A stretch of 64,000 bases of DNA from UBA2883 sp964017965 (GTDB lineage Bacteria; Cyanobacteriota; Vampirovibrionia; Gastranaerophilales; Gastranaerophilaceae), in contig CAXHNV010000003.1 in the NCBI GenBank assembly GCA_964017965.1, positions 158,028 through 222,027 on the forward strand, in the 5' to 3' direction. The notes under the pieces are model-generated. The model made no database searches. It was given only the letters and a program-made list of their open reading frames with translations, and was not told the DNA's origin. Shown here piece by piece: positions 24,961 to 33,960 of the stretch. Positions within the stretch are counted from its first letter, which is position 1. Each line of letters begins with the position of its first letter. A program made the translations under genes and the position numbers.

Positions 24961-26853
24961 ATGAACAAAAGTCAATCAGTAGGTATGTATATTGTTTTAG
25001 GGATAATGGTTTTAGCCTTTGTTTCTACTTTAATGGCAGGTCCTACAATACAGAGTCGTGAAGTAACATATACAGAGTTTGTTAAGTTGGTTCAAAAAGG
25101 TGAAATTCAATCTGCTGAAATAGATAGAGACACAGTTATTGCTGTTCCTGTAACTCAGCCAAAACAACCTGCTCAAACCTCTCAGTCTAAAATGTTAGAA
25201 TCGCTTGTTGGCACTCAGCCAGCGGTTAAAATTCAGTATAAAGCTGATATCCCTTCGGGAGCTTCTATTAGTTTAATGAATGAGCTTGAAAAAGCTAATG
25301 TTAATATCAAAGCTAAAAAACCTAGCGAATCTTCTCAACTGCTCGGAATTTTAGGTTCTGTTATATTACCATTGTTATTTGTAGTATTTCTCATTGTGAT
25401 GATAAAAAGCATTCAATCAGGCGGTGCTCAAGCGATGTCTTTCGGTAAAAGCAAAGCCAAAATGCTTTTAGACAGCAAGGTAAAGACTAAGTTTGAAGAT
25501 GTTGCAGGTATTGATGAAGAGAAAAAAGAGTTAGAAGAAATTGTTGATTTCTTAAAACATAGTGAAAAATATATCAAATTAGGTGCAAAAATACCTAAGG
25601 GTGTACTTTTAGTAGGTGCTCCCGGAACTGGTAAAACGCTTATGGCAAAGGCTGTTGCAGGTGAAGCAGGTGTTCCGTTCTTTTCTATCAGCGGTTCTGA
25701 CTTCGTAGAAATGTTTGTCGGGGTTGGTGCAAGCCGTGTAAGAGATTTGTTTGAACAGGCTAAAAAACATCAGCCTTGTATTATATTTATTGATGAGATT
25801 GATGCTGTAGGTCGTCAGCGTGGTGCCGGTCTTGGCGGCGGTCACGACGAAAGAGAACAAACTCTTAACCAGTTGCTTGTTGAAATGGACGGGTTCGATA
25901 AGAATACAAATATTATCGTAATTGCTGCTACAAACAGACCTGATATCCTTGATAATGCGCTTTTAAGACCCGGCAGATTTGATAGACAGATTGTTATTAA
26001 TAAACCGGATGTATTGGGCAGAGAAAAGATTTTGAATGTTCATGCTAAAAATAAACCGTTGGCAGAAGAAGTTGATTTGAAAGTGCTTGCTAAACGTACT
26101 CCGGGATTTACGGGTGCGGATTTACAAAACCTTTTGAACGAGGCTGCACTTTTAGCTGCACGTCATAACAAATCAAAAATTGAAATGCCCGATTTGGAAG
26201 AAGCTATCGATAAGATTATGGCAGGACCTGAGAAGAAAAGCAGAATTATTTCTGATGAAGAGAAAGAAAACACAGCTTATCACGAAGTAGGTCATGCTTT
26301 GCTTGCTAAGCTATTAAAGGGCTGTGACCCACTACATAAAGTATCTATTATCCCTAGAGGTATGGCGCTCGGGGTTACTATGACATTGCCTGAGAAGGAT
26401 TATTTAACAATGAAAAAATCTCAATTGTTAGATAGAATTACAATGACTTTAGGCGGAAGAGTAGCGGAAGAGCTTATTTATGGCCCTGAATCAGTTACTA
26501 CAGGCGCGTCTAATGATTTGGAAAAAGTTTCAAATCTTGCTCGTAAAATGGTTACTTCTTACGGTATGAGTGAAAAAATGGGTAACTTGACTTACGGTAA
26601 ATCTGAAGAGCACGTGTTTATGGGCAGAGATTTCGGACATAACAGAGATTTCTCGGAAGAGATTGCAGCTGATATCGACAGGGAAGTTAAGAAGATTGTT
26701 GATGAGCGTTACAATGTTGCAAGAGAATTGCTTTCTTCAAACAGAGATATGTTAGAATTTATCTCTAAGGCTCTTTTGGATAGAGAAACACTTGACGAGA
26801 AAGAGTTTGACGAGTTGATGGACGTTGTTTATCAAAAGAGAAATGAGGGCTAA
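24961..26853 (+). CDS. ftsH: ATP-dependent zinc metalloprotease FtsH
   Basis: 630 residues. Two transmembrane helices (about 8-27 and 127-148) flank a periplasmic segment. The AAA+ ATPase has Walker A GAPGTGKT at 219-226, Walker B CIIFIDEIDAVG and the SRH region ATNRPDILDNALLRPGRFDRQI. The M41 peptidase carries HEVGH at 441-445. It is a membrane-anchored hexamer that degrades misfolded membrane and some regulatory proteins. Its stop is 5 nt before the next gene, a RipA-like membrane protein. Confidence 0.98.
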   Translation: MNKSQSVGMYIVLGIMVLAFVSTLMAGPTIQSREVTYTEFVKLVQKGEIQSAEIDRDTVIAVPVTQPKQPAQTSQSKMLESLVGTQPAVKIQYKADIPSGASISLMNELEKANVNIKAKKPSESSQLLGILGSVILPLLFVVFLIVMIKSIQSGGAQAMSFGKSKAKMLLDSKVKTKFEDVAGIDEEKKELEEIVDFLKHSEKYIKLGAKIPKGVLLVGAPGTGKTLMAKAVAGEAGVPFFSISGSDFVEMFVGVGASRVRDLFEQAKKHQPCIIFIDEIDAVGRQRGAGLGGGHDEREQTLNQLLVEMDGFDKNTNIIVIAATNRPDILDNALLRPGRFDRQIVINKPDVLGREKILNVHAKNKPLAEEVDLKVLAKRTPGFTGADLQNLLNEAALLAARHNKSKIEMPDLEEAIDKIMAGPEKKSRIISDEEKENTAYHEVGHALLAKLLKGCDPLHKVSIIPRGMALGVTMTLPEKDYLTMKKSQLLDRITMTLGGRVAEELIYGPESVTTGASNDLEKVSNLARKMVTSYGMSEKMGNLTYGKSEEHVFMGRDFGHNRDFSEEIAADIDREVKKIVDERYNVARELLSSNRDMLEFISKALLDRETLDEKEFDELMDVVYQKRNEG

Positions 26854-26858
26854 GAATT

Positions 26859-27323
26859 ATGTGTGATAAAAATCTTATTTTTGAACAATATAGACTATAT
26901 TCAGAACAGAAAGAACAATTTATAACAAGAAGTTTTGCAATTAACAGGTTCTATTTGGGCGTATCAATCTTGTTATTGGTATTGGCTGCATTTACGAAAC
27001 CTGCACCGTTGATGTTTGACCTATCATTGTCAGCAGTGCTTTCTATTGTAGGGATGTGTACATCTGCTTTATGGTGGATGAATATGGATTCTTATAATAT
27101 GCTTATCAAGATTAAGTTTGCAAAGGTTTTGGAAGAAATTGAAAAACAGTTACCTGTTCAACCTTATGGTGATGAATACAAAGCTATTCAGGATTACAGA
27201 AACGATAAAAAAATGTTTTTGTTCTCTGATATCCAAAAATCATTTGCAGTTATTGTATTTATCGTATTTTTTATAGTGTTGTTGCAAGAAATTGCACCGT
27301 TGATGTTGAAACAAATTATATAA
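26859..27323 (+). CDS. RipA-like integral membrane protein
   Basis: 154 residues with hydrophobic segments at about 28-46, 52-72 and 124-146. Motifs IFEQYRLYSEQKEQF at the start, then WWMNMDSYNMLIKIKFAKVLEEIEKQLPVQPY, resemble the small RipA-type octameric membrane proteins (consensus EQYKLYVE ... SYxxLNxxKFxVIxEIExxLPxxPY) by memory. Function of that family is poorly defined. It lies 5 nt after ftsH and is almost certainly co-transcribed, so it may be an FtsH-linked membrane factor. Family call moderately sure. Confidence 0.6.
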   Translation: MCDKNLIFEQYRLYSEQKEQFITRSFAINRFYLGVSILLLVLAAFTKPAPLMFDLSLSAVLSIVGMCTSALWWMNMDSYNMLIKIKFAKVLEEIEKQLPVQPYGDEYKAIQDYRNDKKMFLFSDIQKSFAVIVFIVFFIVLLQEIAPLMLKQII

Positions 27324-27358
27324 AAAAAATAGTACTATCATAAAAACTATGTTTAAGG

Positions 27359-27364
27359 TATAAT
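27359..27364 (+). promoter_or_regulatory. -10 element of pnp
   Basis: TATAAT about 68 nt before the pnp ATG; no convincing -35. The implied ~60-nt leader contains CGGCTATCGAGCAGTCG, a weak inverted repeat. Confidence 0.35.
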
Positions 27365-27431
27365 TTATTCTGTAAGAGAAGTATTAGAAAAGTTATTCGG
27401 CTATCGAGCAGTCGAAGAAAGAAGGAAAAAA

Positions 27432-29570
27432 ATGATACCTGAAACAAAAAAAATGCAGATTGAAATTGGCGGTAAGACAGTAACAATCGAAACCGGCAAG
27501 TATGCTCAATCTACTAATGGTAGTGTTACAGTAAGATGTGGAGACACAATGTTATTTGTTCACGCAGTAGTGAGCAAAGAACCAAGAGTTGGGATAGATT
27601 TCTTCCCATTATTGATTGATTATGAAGAAAGAATGTCTTCAATTGGTCGTATACCTGGCGGTTATAACCGTTCAGAAGGTAAAGCAAGCGATAAAGCTAT
27701 TTTGGTTTCTCGTTTGATAGACAGACCAATCAGACCTCTTTTCCCAAAAGGATATAGAAACGATATTCAAATCGTAGCTCAATTATTCAGCTACGACCAA
27801 GAGAACCAACCTGATACGTTGGCTATGTTAGGTGCATCTTGTGCTTTAATGCTTTCAGGTGCTCCGTTTGAAGGTCCTATTGGTGCTGTTAGAGTTTCAA
27901 GAGATGAAGAAGGTAACTTCATCGCTAACCCTACTCACAAACAGGCTAAAGATTCTGATTTAGATATCGTAGTATCAGGTACTCACGATAGCGTAATCAT
28001 GGTTGAAGCAGGTTGTAAATTTGTTTCTGAAGACGATATTATGAACGCTGTTGAATTTGCTCAAGCAGAAATCAGAAAACAGTGCGATGCTCAGGTTGAG
28101 TTTGCAAAACAATGCGGTGTTGAAAAACAAGAGTTTGTTAACCCTTATGATACAACCGAGTTGAAAAACTTAATCCACGAAGTTGCTTACGATATGATTT
28201 TTGATGCTTATCACAACTTCGACAGAAAGTATAGACAAGATAAACTTGAAGAAGCTAAAAAACTTGTTAAAGAAAAAGTTGAAGCTTTGCCTGAAGACCA
28301 TTACATTCACCAAATTATTGAAGAAACAGGTATTGACTTTGTAGCGGAAGAATTTAAGGCTGCTGAAAAGAAAGTTATGCGTTCAATGATTTTGGAAGAA
28401 GGCGTTAGAGCTGACGGAAGAAAATCAAACGAAGTTCGTCCTATCTGGTGTGAAGTTGGTGTTATTCCAAGAGCACACGGTTCAGCTGTATTCACAAGAG
28501 GTCAAACTCAGGTATTATCTGTTGCAACATTAGCGGGTCCTGCTATGAAGCAAGAACTTGACGGTGTTGACCCTCAAACAGAAAAAACTTATATGCACAA
28601 ATATATCTTCCCTGGATTCTCAGTTGGTGAAGTAAAACCTTTGAGAGGACCAGGAAGACGTGAGGTTGGTCACGGTAATTTGGCAGAAAGAGCTAATATA
28701 CCTGCACTTCCTTCATTAGAAGATTTTGGTTATACAATCAGAGTTACATCAGATGTATTAGAATCTAACGGTTCTACATCAATGGCATCAACTTGCGGTT
28801 CTTCAATGGCATTGATGAACGCAGGTGTACCTGTAAAATGTATGATTGGCGGCGTTGCAATGGGTATGATTAAAGAAGACGGTCATGAACCTGTTGTACT
28901 TACCGATATTCAAGGTATTGAAGACTTCCTCGGCGATATGGACTTCAAAGTTACCGGTAACGATGACGGTATTACAGCGCTTCAAATGGATATGAAGGCT
29001 AAAGGTATTCCTAACGAAACATTGAGAAGAGCTTTGGGTCAAGCTAAAGAAGGCAGATTGCATATCTTAGGCGAAATGAGAAAAGCTATCACTGAACCGG
29101 GAGCTATGTCACCGTTTGCACCAAGTATTTCTACAATGACTATTCCGACAGAAGATATCGGAACAGTTATCGGACCTGGTGGTAAACAAATCAGAGCTAT
29201 TATCGAAGCTTCTGGTGCTGAAATCGATATTCAAGATAGTGGTGTAGTTACAATCACTTCTAACGATCAAGAAGGTGCTGAAATCGCTAAGAGAATGATT
29301 AAGGAACTTACTTTCAAACCTGAAGTTGGTATGGTTATGAAGGGTAAAGTTGTAAGAATTATTCCTATCGGTGCTTTCGTTGAGTTAGGCGGCGGTAAAG
29401 ACGGTATGGTTCATATCTCACAAATTTGTAAAGAAAGAATCGATACTATTGAGCCACACGTAAATATCGGTGACGAAGTTGTAGTTAAGATTATCAAGAT
29501 TGACGAAAGAGGTCGTGTAAACTTGACTATCAAAGGCGTTTCTGATGAAGAAAAAGCACAATTTTGTTAA
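27432..29570 (+). CDS. pnp: Polyribonucleotide nucleotidyltransferase (PNPase)
   Basis: 712-residue phosphorolytic 3'-5' exoribonuclease of the RNA degradosome type. Two RNase PH-like domains (for example GRIPGGYNRSEGKASDKAILVSRLIDRPIRPLFP region near 75-110, and TRGQTQVLSVATL plus FSVGEVKPLRGPGRREVGHGNLAERA near 355-425) flank an all-helical linker. They are followed by KH (about 570-625; IGPGGKQIRAII) and S1 (about 635-700; GMVMKGKVVRIIPIGAFVEL) RNA-binding domains. It is not preceded by rpsO, its usual neighbour. Terminator at 29593. Confidence 0.98.
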   Translation: MIPETKKMQIEIGGKTVTIETGKYAQSTNGSVTVRCGDTMLFVHAVVSKEPRVGIDFFPLLIDYEERMSSIGRIPGGYNRSEGKASDKAILVSRLIDRPIRPLFPKGYRNDIQIVAQLFSYDQENQPDTLAMLGASCALMLSGAPFEGPIGAVRVSRDEEGNFIANPTHKQAKDSDLDIVVSGTHDSVIMVEAGCKFVSEDDIMNAVEFAQAEIRKQCDAQVEFAKQCGVEKQEFVNPYDTTELKNLIHEVAYDMIFDAYHNFDRKYRQDKLEEAKKLVKEKVEALPEDHYIHQIIEETGIDFVAEEFKAAEKKVMRSMILEEGVRADGRKSNEVRPIWCEVGVIPRAHGSAVFTRGQTQVLSVATLAGPAMKQELDGVDPQTEKTYMHKYIFPGFSVGEVKPLRGPGRREVGHGNLAERANIPALPSLEDFGYTIRVTSDVLESNGSTSMASTCGSSMALMNAGVPVKCMIGGVAMGMIKEDGHEPVVLTDIQGIEDFLGDMDFKVTGNDDGITALQMDMKAKGIPNETLRRALGQAKEGRLHILGEMRKAITEPGAMSPFAPSISTMTIPTEDIGTVIGPGGKQIRAIIEASGAEIDIQDSGVVTITSNDQEGAEIAKRMIKELTFKPEVGMVMKGKVVRIIPIGAFVELGGGKDGMVHISQICKERIDTIEPHVNIGDEVVVKIIKIDERGRVNLTIKGVSDEEKAQFC

Positions 29571-29592
29571 TTAAATATTACAAAATATAAAG

Positions 29593-29627
29593 AAAACAGG
29601 CGGATCTTTAAAAATCCGCCTGTTTTT
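29593..29627 (+). terminator. Terminator of pnp
   Basis: AAAACAGGCGGAT, 8-nt loop, ATCCGCCTGTTTTT. Confidence 0.9.
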
Positions 29628-29680
29628 ATAGCAAAAAATATTTTTACAAGTGTTATAAATACACGGAGGGTTAATTGAAA

Positions 29681-31624
29681 ATGAAAATTACAAACGATTA
29701 TAGTTATAGAAATTCAACATTAAACAATTCACAAACGAGAAGCATCAAAAGAATTCAACGTGTATCAACACCGCAAATGCAAAATGATTCTGTTAGTTTT
29801 ACGGGTGTTGGAAAACTTGACCCGAGAAATCTGAAAAGGCTGGATAGATTTACAAAAGATATGATAGAGTATGCTGCCAGTAAACTAGAAGTAAAGCAAG
29901 AAATTGTTGACGGACTTGTTAAACGTTCTTCTAAGCCACAGAAACAGCTTTTTATTACACTAACTGAAAAGTATAATTGTGATAATTTTTATAGACCTAG
30001 GGCTGAAAAAGAAAATCCGAATGTTATACTTTCTTTAGTTGATACAATTCAGTTCCCAACGACAAGTCATTTCAGATTTGCAAATACAAGACGTTTTAAT
30101 GTAACAGAAGTAGCTGAATGTATGGAAAAATTGGAATACAATCCAACAAAAATTAAGAAATTCCATAGATTTTCCCGTGATGTAGGCAATGAGACAAAGG
30201 CTTCATCAACAGATCTTATGAGTGTTTTAAATTCAGAAAATAGTGAAGAATATTTAAGCAGATACTCAGTGTATGAGCCTTATTTCAAAAGACATATAAC
30301 AGAACCTGATGCAGTTAAAAAACTTGATGCAATGGTTGCCGAAGGCACGTATGATGCTGTAAAAGAAAGAAAAATTTATGAATTAGAGAAGGCAACAAAG
30401 GGTACGCGTATGGCTGAATTAGTGGATGTAGACCGTTTGGCTCCATATTCTTCAAAAGAATCAAATGAAATTATAGGAATCTTTTCTTCAAAATTATCAC
30501 CGTCAAGATTGAAAGATAAATCTAATTATGCTGAAAATTTAGCAGAGATTTACTCTACAACTACAAAAGATAATTTTGCTGCAAGATCAGCGTATTTAGA
30601 TTCGTATCTGTATGTACAAGGTGTTCACGAATACGGACGTAATGAAATGGATAATATTACTAAATTATTCAGAAGAATGGATGAAGATCCGTCTGCTATG
30701 AGTTTTATTCAGAAAGTATCCGTTCCTGAGTCTAACTCAGCCGGAGCTGAGGGTTTCTTAAAAATATTGGATGAAGTAACTCCTGAAAAACGCGAATTGT
30801 ATACAGATAATATTCGTGAAATTATGTCAAGCAGAATAAATCATCCTGCAGAAAAGGCTGTTAAATTCTGTTCTTTACAGCCGGGTTCTACTGTTGGCAA
30901 GTTTGTAAAAGGTGCCAAATCATATATTGGTGAGCTATTTGCCAAAAGAGATGAGAGAGTAAAATTTACTAAGAGATATAGAACCAATCTTCGTAATAGT
31001 GGATATGGTCGCATACAAGCAACTGATAAGCCGGAAATAACAAGCCTTGATAGACCTATAACAGCAGCTCAAGCTCCGGTAGTACAGGAACCTAAAGTAA
31101 TCAAAAGACATATTTTCGTAAATAGACCTGCAAAACAACCTTCTGCTCAAAAGTTGCAAGTTATTTCGGATGTCAATAATCTTATTGAAAAGAAACTGGG
31201 TAAGAATACGTTAGCAGACCAATCAAAATCTTATGCACATGGTGCGACAAAGATGAGATTGAGCATGTTGCCTGAGATTTTTGAATCAATAAAGGATACA
31301 AGAGCACAAAAACGTGCAGCCGGCACATTTAGCAAGCATAAGAGTGAATCTAACGCTGATGCGCTGACCTTATATAATATGATTAACGGAAGAAATAAAC
31401 GTTTTGTTAATTATATGTTGAAGGTAAAAAATGAAGACGGCAGCAGAGTATATTCTGTCAAAGATATTATTGCAACAGTTGGTGAAACAGAAAAATCTAT
31501 CAGAATGGCAAAATTCAATGGCAATCCTGTTCCGCCTGCAGAAGCTAAAGCGATGTATAGCACTATGTTAGATGAAAAGGTTGCACAGCACGGTAAATTA
31601 CCTCGTGCAACAAAGAAATCCTAG
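29681..31624 (+). CDS. Large lineage-specific protein with VSFTG N-terminal motif
   Basis: 647 residues, basic and mostly helical. The first ~45 residues are Asn/Ser/Thr/Arg-rich and end in DSVSFTGVGKLDP; similar short aromatic motifs (NFTA, SFKS) occur near the start of other unknown proteins here. No Sec signal, membrane helix or known catalytic motif. A central region (about 120-400) has many Arg/Lys/Glu helices; 430-500 is low-complexity with Pro, Lys and Gln. GGAGGG lies upstream: 10 nt from this ATG and 4 nt from an in-frame TTG two codons earlier, so the exact start is uncertain. Function unknown; possible secreted substrate. Confidence 0.65.
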   Translation: MKITNDYSYRNSTLNNSQTRSIKRIQRVSTPQMQNDSVSFTGVGKLDPRNLKRLDRFTKDMIEYAASKLEVKQEIVDGLVKRSSKPQKQLFITLTEKYNCDNFYRPRAEKENPNVILSLVDTIQFPTTSHFRFANTRRFNVTEVAECMEKLEYNPTKIKKFHRFSRDVGNETKASSTDLMSVLNSENSEEYLSRYSVYEPYFKRHITEPDAVKKLDAMVAEGTYDAVKERKIYELEKATKGTRMAELVDVDRLAPYSSKESNEIIGIFSSKLSPSRLKDKSNYAENLAEIYSTTTKDNFAARSAYLDSYLYVQGVHEYGRNEMDNITKLFRRMDEDPSAMSFIQKVSVPESNSAGAEGFLKILDEVTPEKRELYTDNIREIMSSRINHPAEKAVKFCSLQPGSTVGKFVKGAKSYIGELFAKRDERVKFTKRYRTNLRNSGYGRIQATDKPEITSLDRPITAAQAPVVQEPKVIKRHIFVNRPAKQPSAQKLQVISDVNNLIEKKLGKNTLADQSKSYAHGATKMRLSMLPEIFESIKDTRAQKRAAGTFSKHKSESNADALTLYNMINGRNKRFVNYMLKVKNEDGSRVYSVKDIIATVGETEKSIRMAKFNGNPVPPAEAKAMYSTMLDEKVAQHGKLPRATKKS

Positions 31625-31670
31625 TATGAATTAATGTAAAAAATTAAGGCATAGTGTAGCAAAAAGGTAT

Positions 31671-31692
31671 ATTTACATGATTTGATGTAAAT
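31671..31692. promoter_or_regulatory. Inverted repeat upstream of the 31718 gene
   Basis: ATTTACAT, 6 nt, ATGTAAAT: a perfect 8-bp dyad 25 bp before the ATG. Operator or leader hairpin; AT-rich, so low certainty. Confidence 0.3.
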
Positions 31693-31717
31693 GTGTGTAT
31701 AGGGAAGGACTAAATAA

Positions 31718-32125
31718 ATGAATTTAAGTGTTTCTTTTAAACCTATGGTAAGTAACTTTGCACCTTCTTTTAAGAGCAGCGAAGCTAAGGATGTGAAAGC
31801 TCAGATAAATGAGTTAGATGACCAATCAAAAAGTCAAAGACTCAATGATTTATCTGTAATGTCAACCCGTATGGATTTGGAATCCAAACTAAACGAAACC
31901 AAATCTGCACCTGTTCAATATGTAGAAGATGTAAAACCTGCTAAACCGGCAGAGTCAGCTAAAGAAGTTGACAAAAGTTCTTATGTAACAGCACCTTCAC
32001 TTGATTCAACAGTTAAGAAATTTCAGGACGGAAAAGCAGTTTCTCGTGTAGATCAAGAAGCTGTTATTACTGACCAGATGAATCAAATGGCTGTAAACAA
32101 TAAGGTATTACACGGTTTAGCTTAA
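31718..32125 (+). CDS. Small disordered hypothetical protein
   Basis: 135 residues. The N-terminus NLSVSFKPMVSNFAPSFKSS has two SFK motifs like those in neighbouring unknown proteins. The rest is Lys/Asp/Ser/Ala-rich and probably disordered, with a helical C-terminus (QEAVITDQMNQMAVNNKVLHGLA). No signal peptide or membrane segment. Ribosome-binding site GGGAAGGA. Followed by a strong hairpin. Not recognised. Confidence 0.6.
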   Translation: MNLSVSFKPMVSNFAPSFKSSEAKDVKAQINELDDQSKSQRLNDLSVMSTRMDLESKLNETKSAPVQYVEDVKPAKPAESAKEVDKSSYVTAPSLDSTVKKFQDGKAVSRVDQEAVITDQMNQMAVNNKVLHGLA

Positions 32126-32142
32126 GAAGTAATCTTATCTTA

Positions 32143-32180
32143 GAAGGGCGTGATTGTTATACAATCACGCCCTTCTTCGT
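32143..32180 (+). terminator. Terminator of the 31718 gene
   Basis: GAAGGGCGTGATTGT, loop TAT, ACAATCACGCCCTTC: a perfect 15-bp stem; the following T-run is weak (TTCGTTGCTTT). Confidence 0.75.
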
Positions 32181-32249
32181 TGCTTTAAAAATTATTGTGT
32201 TGCATTTGCAACATTATTATATTAGAATATTTTGAAAGAGGATTAGTAA

Positions 32250-33839
32250 ATGGGAAATGAATTAGAGCAAGAAAATGAAAACTGGATGCCGAAGGGTAAT
32301 CCGTGGATATTATCTATACCGTTGATGATAGCGATGTTTATGTTCGTTTTGGATGAAACTATTTCGAATGTTGCACTTCCTTATATGGCGGGTACATTTT
32401 CTGTCAGCCATAATGAATCTACGTGGATTTTGACTTTTTATTTGATTGCGAGCGGATTGATTATTCCTTGCGTTGATTTTTTGTGTAAAAAATTTGGGCG
32501 GAATAATTTCTTTTTATTCAGTATCGTATTATTTACTACTGCATCTGTTTTATGCGGATGTTCAAGAACTCTTACGGAAATTATATTAGCAAGATTTTTA
32601 CAAGGTTTGGGCGGCGGTGCTATTATGCCGTTAGCTCAATCTATTATGTTAGAAAGCTTCCCTAAAAAAGACAGAGGCAAGGCAATGGGTATGTTTGGTT
32701 TTGCTGTTGTCATCGGTCCGGTATTGGGGCCTGTTGTAGGAGGCTGGATTACTGAAAACTGGTCTTGGCCTTTTATATATTTGATAAATTTACCATTTGG
32801 TATATTTGCGTTTATTGCAACAAAATTATTATTGGAAGAATCGCCTTACGGAAGAAAAATTCCCGGTGTTAAGCTTGATTCGTGGGGATTGACGTTCCTT
32901 GTATTCTGGATTGTTACTTTGCAGATAGTTTTGGATAAGGGTAATGATGCAGACTGGTTTGGCTCTACGTGGGTTTGCTGGATGACTGCAGTGGCGGTTA
33001 TTTCTTGTGTTTTATTCTTTATAAGCCAGATAAAAAACAAGCAAAATGCATTAATTGATTTAAGTGTAATGAAGGATAGGAACTTTTTCTTCGGTACGGT
33101 TATACAGGTTGTATTAATGGGTGTATTGATGGCATCTTCCGCTATTTTGCCTTCGATGTTGCAGTCATTAATGGGTTATACGTCTTTCTTGAGCGGTTTA
33201 TCAATGATGCCGCGTGGGGCAGGATGTATGACAGGGATTATATTATCTACGATTTTAGCGGGTAAGTTCAGTGAGCGTGCACAGGTTATGTTCGGGCTGT
33301 TTACTATTGGTGTAGGCGGATTGTTGTTTGGACAACTTAATACTCAGATTGCGCTAGTGAATATTGCTATTCCTAACTATTTGTTCGGGGTAGGTTTGAC
33401 GTTCTCTATGGTACCGATTATCAACCTTTCTATGATTACGTTGAAGAACTCACAGTTAACGAATGCTACGGGTGTTCAAAATATGCTTAAAAATATCGGT
33501 GGTGCGATTGGTACATCATTAGTTACAACTATGATTTCACGTTTTGCACAAAAACACCAGTATATGATGGTAGGGTATTTATCTGGAACGAATGAACAGT
33601 TTGTTCAGAGAGTTAATGCTTATGTCGGTTCATTTTTACCTATGACGGTTGACCCGGGAACAGCTACAACAATGGCGCACAGTATACTTTATAAGCAGAT
33701 GTTGCAGCAGGCAACTTTATGGGCGTATATTGATACTTTTAGAATATTTGCGATTGCTTGTTTTGCGATTATTCCATTGTTGTTATTGATGAAATCTATT
33801 AAATCTTTAATGGCAGAGGGGCTTATTAAAGAGGGATAA
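32250..33839 (+). CDS. EmrB/QacA-type MFS multidrug efflux transporter (DHA2 family)
   Basis: 529 residues with about 14 hydrophobic segments. DHA2 signatures: LDETISNVALPYMAGTF in helix 1 (the motif D1 LDxTIVNVALP), KKFGRNNFF (motif A, loop 2-3), ARFLQGLGGGAIMP (motif B) and GFAVVIGPVLGPVVGGWITENWSWPFIYLINLPFGI (motif C and B'). It is a proton-driven inner-membrane exporter of drugs or metabolites. No EmrA adaptor or TolC gene is adjacent. Ribosome-binding site AGAGGA. Substrate unknown. Confidence 0.93.
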   Translation: MGNELEQENENWMPKGNPWILSIPLMIAMFMFVLDETISNVALPYMAGTFSVSHNESTWILTFYLIASGLIIPCVDFLCKKFGRNNFFLFSIVLFTTASVLCGCSRTLTEIILARFLQGLGGGAIMPLAQSIMLESFPKKDRGKAMGMFGFAVVIGPVLGPVVGGWITENWSWPFIYLINLPFGIFAFIATKLLLEESPYGRKIPGVKLDSWGLTFLVFWIVTLQIVLDKGNDADWFGSTWVCWMTAVAVISCVLFFISQIKNKQNALIDLSVMKDRNFFFGTVIQVVLMGVLMASSAILPSMLQSLMGYTSFLSGLSMMPRGAGCMTGIILSTILAGKFSERAQVMFGLFTIGVGGLLFGQLNTQIALVNIAIPNYLFGVGLTFSMVPIINLSMITLKNSQLTNATGVQNMLKNIGGAIGTSLVTTMISRFAQKHQYMMVGYLSGTNEQFVQRVNAYVGSFLPMTVDPGTATTMAHSILYKQMLQQATLWAYIDTFRIFAIACFAIIPLLLLMKSIKSLMAEGLIKEG

Positions 33840-33960
33840 TTGTTACATTTTAAAGTGTATTCGTTACAATTACATATTTATTTGATTGTTTTTTAGATAT
33901 AATTGTATTGTTAAATGGGTTTTAGACTAATTTTTATATATAGATAGGAAAGGTATAGGA

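Noticed and set aside
33840..33960. TTACATTT/TTACAATTACAT strings before pgi as a regulatory box
   Set aside because: Common AT-rich words, no dyad with good arms, and no matching site at related genes.
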